Shown here piece by piece: positions 61,596 to 64,000 of a DNA stretch of 64,000 nucleotides. The stretch spans positions 310,001 to 374,000 of the forward strand of contig NZ_JAJJPA010000001.1 in the NCBI RefSeq assembly GCF_020907985.1. Reading direction: 5' to 3'. Every line of letters begins with the position of its first letter. The stretch's first letter is position 1. The translations under genes and the position numbers were made by a program. The notes under the pieces are model-generated. The model was not told the DNA's origin, made no database searches, and saw only the letters and a program-made list of their open reading frames with translations. Source of the DNA: Kitasatospora humi. Lineage in GTDB: Bacteria > Actinomycetota > Actinomycetes > Streptomycetales > Streptomycetaceae.

Positions 61596-62537
61596 TCAGG
61601 CGGCGGCCCGGTTCTGGCGGCGGTAACTGCCGGGCGCCTGGCCGTACTCGCGCTTGAAGGCCTTGCCGAGTGCGTACTCGGAGCCGTAGCCGGTCCGGTC
61701 GGCGACGACGCTCAGCGGGGTGTCGCTCTCCCGGAGCAGCTTGGCGGCCGTGGTCATCCGCCAGCGGGTGAGGTAGGCCAGCGGCGGCTCGCCCACCTGC
61801 TCGGCGAACCGACGGGCGAAGCCGGCCCGGGAGAGGCCGGCCCGGTCGGCCAGCGACGCCACGGTCCACGGCGCCGACGGGTCGTCATGGATCGCGGACA
61901 GCGCGGACGCGACGGCCCGGTCGCGCAGCGCCGCCGCCCAGCCGCGCGCCGTGTCGGCGGGCTGCTCGTCCAGCCAGGCGCGCAGGATGTAGAGCAGCAG
62001 CGAGTCGATCAGCAGCGGCACGATGCCGTGCGAGCCGATCCGGGGGTTCTCCAGTTCGCGGCCGAGCAGCTGCACCGCGGCGGTCAGCTCGGGGTAGGCG
62101 CCCGGTCGGGCCGGCAGGTGGACCAGTGCGGGCAGTTGGCCGAGCAGGGGGTGCGGCCGGCCCTGGTCCAGGTGGTAAGCGCCGCAGAGCAGGCTGGTGC
62201 GGGCGCCGTCCCCGCCGAGCGACAGGGTGCCGAGCGGGGCGTCCGGACGGCAGGTGGTGGTCCCGGACTCGGCCACGGGGGAGTCGGGACGGTCGGCCAG
62301 GACGTGACCGCGCCCGTCGCGCAGGAAGACCACGTCACCCGGGCCGAGCGGGATCGACTCGGTCAGGCCCGCCGCGCCGTCCCCCGGCAGCAGCCAGCAG
62401 GTGCCCTGCAGCACCACGTGGAAGCTCGCGCCGGACACCGGCGCCAGTCGGATGCCCCAGGGCGCGCGACCCTCCGTGCGCACCGAAGCCGGCTGGCCGG
62501 TGCGCATCGAACTCAGTGCCTCCGTCAGGACGTCCAT
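61596..62537 (-). CDS. AraC-family regulator with N-terminal cupin
   Basis: 313-residue regulator. The N-terminal half is a cupin_6-type sensor (GASFHVVLQGTCWLLPGDG, LGPGDVVFLRDGRGHVLADRP). The C-terminal two-HTH AraC domain reads WTVASLADRAGLSRAGFARRFAEQVGEPPLAYLTRWRMTTAAKLLRE and VADRTGYGSEYALGKAFKREYGQAPGSYRRQ. ATG 62537 is the start. It lies between a quinone-oxidoreductase-like gene and the DUF3533 gene, all on the minus strand, and is a candidate regulator of both. Confidence 0.93.
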   Translation of the reverse strand: MDVLTEALSSMRTGQPASVRTEGRAPWGIRLAPVSGASFHVVLQGTCWLLPGDGAAGLTESIPLGPGDVVFLRDGRGHVLADRPDSPVAESGTTTCRPDAPLGTLSLGGDGARTSLLCGAYHLDQGRPHPLLGQLPALVHLPARPGAYPELTAAVQLLGRELENPRIGSHGIVPLLIDSLLLYILRAWLDEQPADTARGWAAALRDRAVASALSAIHDDPSAPWTVASLADRAGLSRAGFARRFAEQVGEPPLAYLTRWRMTTAAKLLRESDTPLSVVADRTGYGSEYALGKAFKREYGQAPGSYRRQNRAAA

Positions 62538-62593
62538 CCTGCTCCCCTCCTGTGGTGCTGCCGGGACCGCTGCCGGGTCCTCGGACCCGGGCC

Positions 62594-62616
62594 GCCCGAC
62601 GGTCGGACCGCCGGGC
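62594..62616 (-). terminator. Hairpin after the oxidoreductase gene
   Basis: Ten-base arms 62594-62603 and 62607-62616 pair with one mismatch around a 3-nt loop, just past the oxidoreductase stop codon on the minus strand. Confidence 0.5.
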
Positions 62617-62626
62617 AGCCAGACTG

Positions 62627-63550
62627 TCAGACGGTCAGGACGATCTTGCCCTGGGTGTGGCCGCTCTCGATCAGCGCGTGGGCCTTGCCGGCCTCCTCCA
62701 GCGGCAGCACCGCGGAGACGTGCGGACGGATCCTGCCCTCGTCCACCAGTGCGGCGATCGCCTCCAGCGCCGCGTAGTCCGGCTCCACCGAGACGCCGAT
62801 GAACCGCCGACCGGCCGCCGTGACCTTCTCGGCCAACTCCGGGTTGCCGTGCTCCAGTACGGTGACCAGGATGCCGCCCGGACGCAGCACCTTCAGCGAC
62901 TTCTCGCCCTCGGCGTTGGAATCGAAGACCACGTCGACGTCGCTCAGCACCTCGGAGAAGTCCACCGCCCGGGAGTCGACCACTTCGTCCGCACCCAGAC
63001 CGCGCACGAAGTCGTGGCGGGCCGCGCCCGCCAGCGCGATCACGTGTGCGCCACGGACCTTGGCGATCTGCACGGCCAGGTGGCCGACGCCACCGGCCGC
63101 CCGGTGGACCACGACCCGGTCGCCCGGGCCGATCTGCGCCCGGTCCACCAGGCCCTGCCAGGCGGTCAGCGCGGCGAGCGGCAGCGCGGCGGCGTGCACA
63201 TGGTCGACGGTGGCGGGCTTGCGGGCCACCTGCCGCGACGGGGTGGCCAGGTACTCCGCGTAGCCGCCGGCCTCACGGGGGAAGAAGGGCATCCCGTAGA
63301 CCTCCTCGCCCACCTCGTACCGGGCGCCCGGGCCGGCCTCCTCGACCACGCCGGAGACGTCCCAGCCGAGGCCGAACGCCGGCTCGCCCAGCAGCGGGAA
63401 GGCACCGGAGCGGACGGCCGCGTCCACCGGGTTGATGGCGCTGGCGTGCACCCGGATCAGCACCTCACCGGAGCGCGGCTTGGGGCGCTCGGTCTCCACG
63501 ACCTCCAGCACCTCGGGACCGCCGAAGGACTTCTGAACAACCGCACGCAT
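62627..63550 (-). CDS. Zinc-independent NADP-dependent quinone-oxidoreductase-like enzyme
   Basis: 307-residue medium-chain dehydrogenase of the quinone reductase type. N-terminal MRAVVQKSFGGPEVLEVVETERPKPRSGEVLIRVHASAINPVD, GWDVSGVVEEAGPG, VVVHRAAGGVGHLAVQIAK (NADPH-binding A-x-x-G-x-x-G) and a C-terminal ALIESGHTQGKIVLTV. No zinc-site Cys cluster is present. ATG 63550 has GGGAGGG about ten bases upstream and gives the canonical start. The next upstream gene is not in the window. An AraC gene follows on the same strand and may control it. Confidence 0.93.
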   Translation of the reverse strand: MRAVVQKSFGGPEVLEVVETERPKPRSGEVLIRVHASAINPVDAAVRSGAFPLLGEPAFGLGWDVSGVVEEAGPGARYEVGEEVYGMPFFPREAGGYAEYLATPSRQVARKPATVDHVHAAALPLAALTAWQGLVDRAQIGPGDRVVVHRAAGGVGHLAVQIAKVRGAHVIALAGAARHDFVRGLGADEVVDSRAVDFSEVLSDVDVVFDSNAEGEKSLKVLRPGGILVTVLEHGNPELAEKVTAAGRRFIGVSVEPDYAALEAIAALVDEGRIRPHVSAVLPLEEAGKAHALIESGHTQGKIVLTV

Positions 63551-64000
63551 CGGGGTTTTCCCTCCCTGACGGCCCGGCAGTTCCGCCGGGCTCTCGTTGA
63601 CGTGATCAACGGTAGGCGGCACGGGTGAGACGGAAAATGGCCCACGATCCAGCTTCGATGTCCCAGCGTCCACAGCGGCGCGGTTCTCGGCCATGTCCTG
63701 CGACCCGGCGGAGTCTAAGCACAACCGCCCACGCCCAGTGCCGCGTTGGCCTCGGCCGGCCGGCCGGCCGGTCGCTCGGCAGCCGCGGCGCCGAGCAGCG
63801 ACGGGCCCGCCAACCGATGGCCGCGGCGAACTGCGAGCCGGCTGGTCCGGCATCGGCGAGCCGCACGGTCCCGCTGCGCACGGGCGGGTGCGCATCGATC
63901 CACCACGAGCCACCGGTTTGGGCGGCAGGGATCGGGGCAGGAGCGGTCGCACAACGGCGCCCGGGGAGCGCACCCCGACCGGATCGGAGGCGTACGAGAT
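63551..64000. other. Right-hand end, no gene supported
   Basis: 450 bp. It holds the promoter and leader of the oxidoreductase gene and GC-rich sequence with GGCC runs near 63750-63780. Open frames exist on both strands but have arginine/alanine-heavy composition and no family match, so none is called. Confidence 0.5.

Noticed and set aside
63606..63881. Minus-strand gene of 91 codons at the right end
   Set aside because: Arg/Ala-rich composition and no family; it overlaps the promoter region of the oxidoreductase gene.

Overview
The window is very GC-rich DNA (codon third positions are nearly all G or C) with GTG and TTG starts and tight four-base gene overlaps. The gene families are typical of Streptomycetaceae: a class A penicillin-binding protein, SARP and LAL regulators, DUF574-type methyltransferases, an XRE/anti-sigma-type ATPase pair, an LppU-like protein and lanthipeptide genes. 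I read it as a Streptomyces/Kitasatospora/Streptacidiphilus-type chromosome. No rRNA, tRNA, CRISPR array or intact transposon was seen.

Region 1 (1-16.1 kb) holds envelope, transport and regulatory genes. These are a class A PBP whose transpeptidase nucleophile motif is altered, a polysaccharide-deacetylase-like secreted protein, a YraQ-type permease with its TIGR03943 partner (His-rich), an amino-acid permease, a LysR/MFS efflux pair, azlC-azlD with an XRE-cupin regulator, a DUF574 methyltransferase, a secreted phosphoesterase and two overlapping MarR-type genes. Several convergent gene pairs are separated by long, perfect terminator hairpins.

Region 2 (16.1-33 kb) is accessory metabolism and regulation. 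It contains a dienelactone-hydrolase-like gene behind a possible leader peptide, a GNAT enzyme, an NAD-dependent epimerase-like protein, an S53 peptidase, an SDR/acyl-CoA dehydrogenase/TetR group, an NTF2-like protein, a DUF4345/TetR pair, a PhzF-like protein, an AhpD-like protein, a nucleotidyltransferase, SRPBCC and HD-domain proteins, a LysE exporter with a divergent MocR regulator, and a two-gene sigma-factor unit. A C-terminal remnant of an ECF41-like sigma factor is also present.

Region 3 (33.1-43.4 kb) has a single-pass protein that pairs a DnaJ-CTD-like intracellular segment with an LppU-like extracellular segment. It is followed by a five-gene, largely overlapping operon: SWIM zinc finger, unknown protein, vWA, MoxR AAA+ ATPase and DUF5682. 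A three-domain multicopper oxidase follows. The five-gene set resembles the poorly understood E. coli yehLMPQ-type MoxR/vWA systems and is a candidate NTP-dependent conflict or stress system.

Region 4 (43.4-55.7 kb) is a lanthipeptide locus that appears to hold two different lanthipeptide classes. A class III precursor with a SapB/labyrinthopeptin-type leader and its LanKC synthetase are followed by an overlapping MFS exporter. A SARP regulator is divergent to a class II LanM synthetase, and the LanM gene is followed by a 71-residue putative substrate with many Ser/Thr residues but no cysteine. A large LAL regulator closes the group. SARP-type heptamer repeats at 11-bp spacing precede the class III precursor, and two near-identical palindromes fill the SARP/LanM divergent promoter. 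A decayed C-terminus of an EccC/FtsK-type ATPase lies just upstream.

Region 5 (55.7-64 kb) contains an alpha/beta hydrolase, an aldo/keto reductase, an anti-sigma-type ATPase with divergent XRE-DUF5919 regulator, a methyltransferase, a DUF3533 membrane protein, an AraC regulator and a quinone-oxidoreductase-like enzyme. Across regions 2-5, short imperfect tandem arrays of unrelated sequence (units of 13 to 27 bp) sit in intergenic gaps, usually next to a stop codon.
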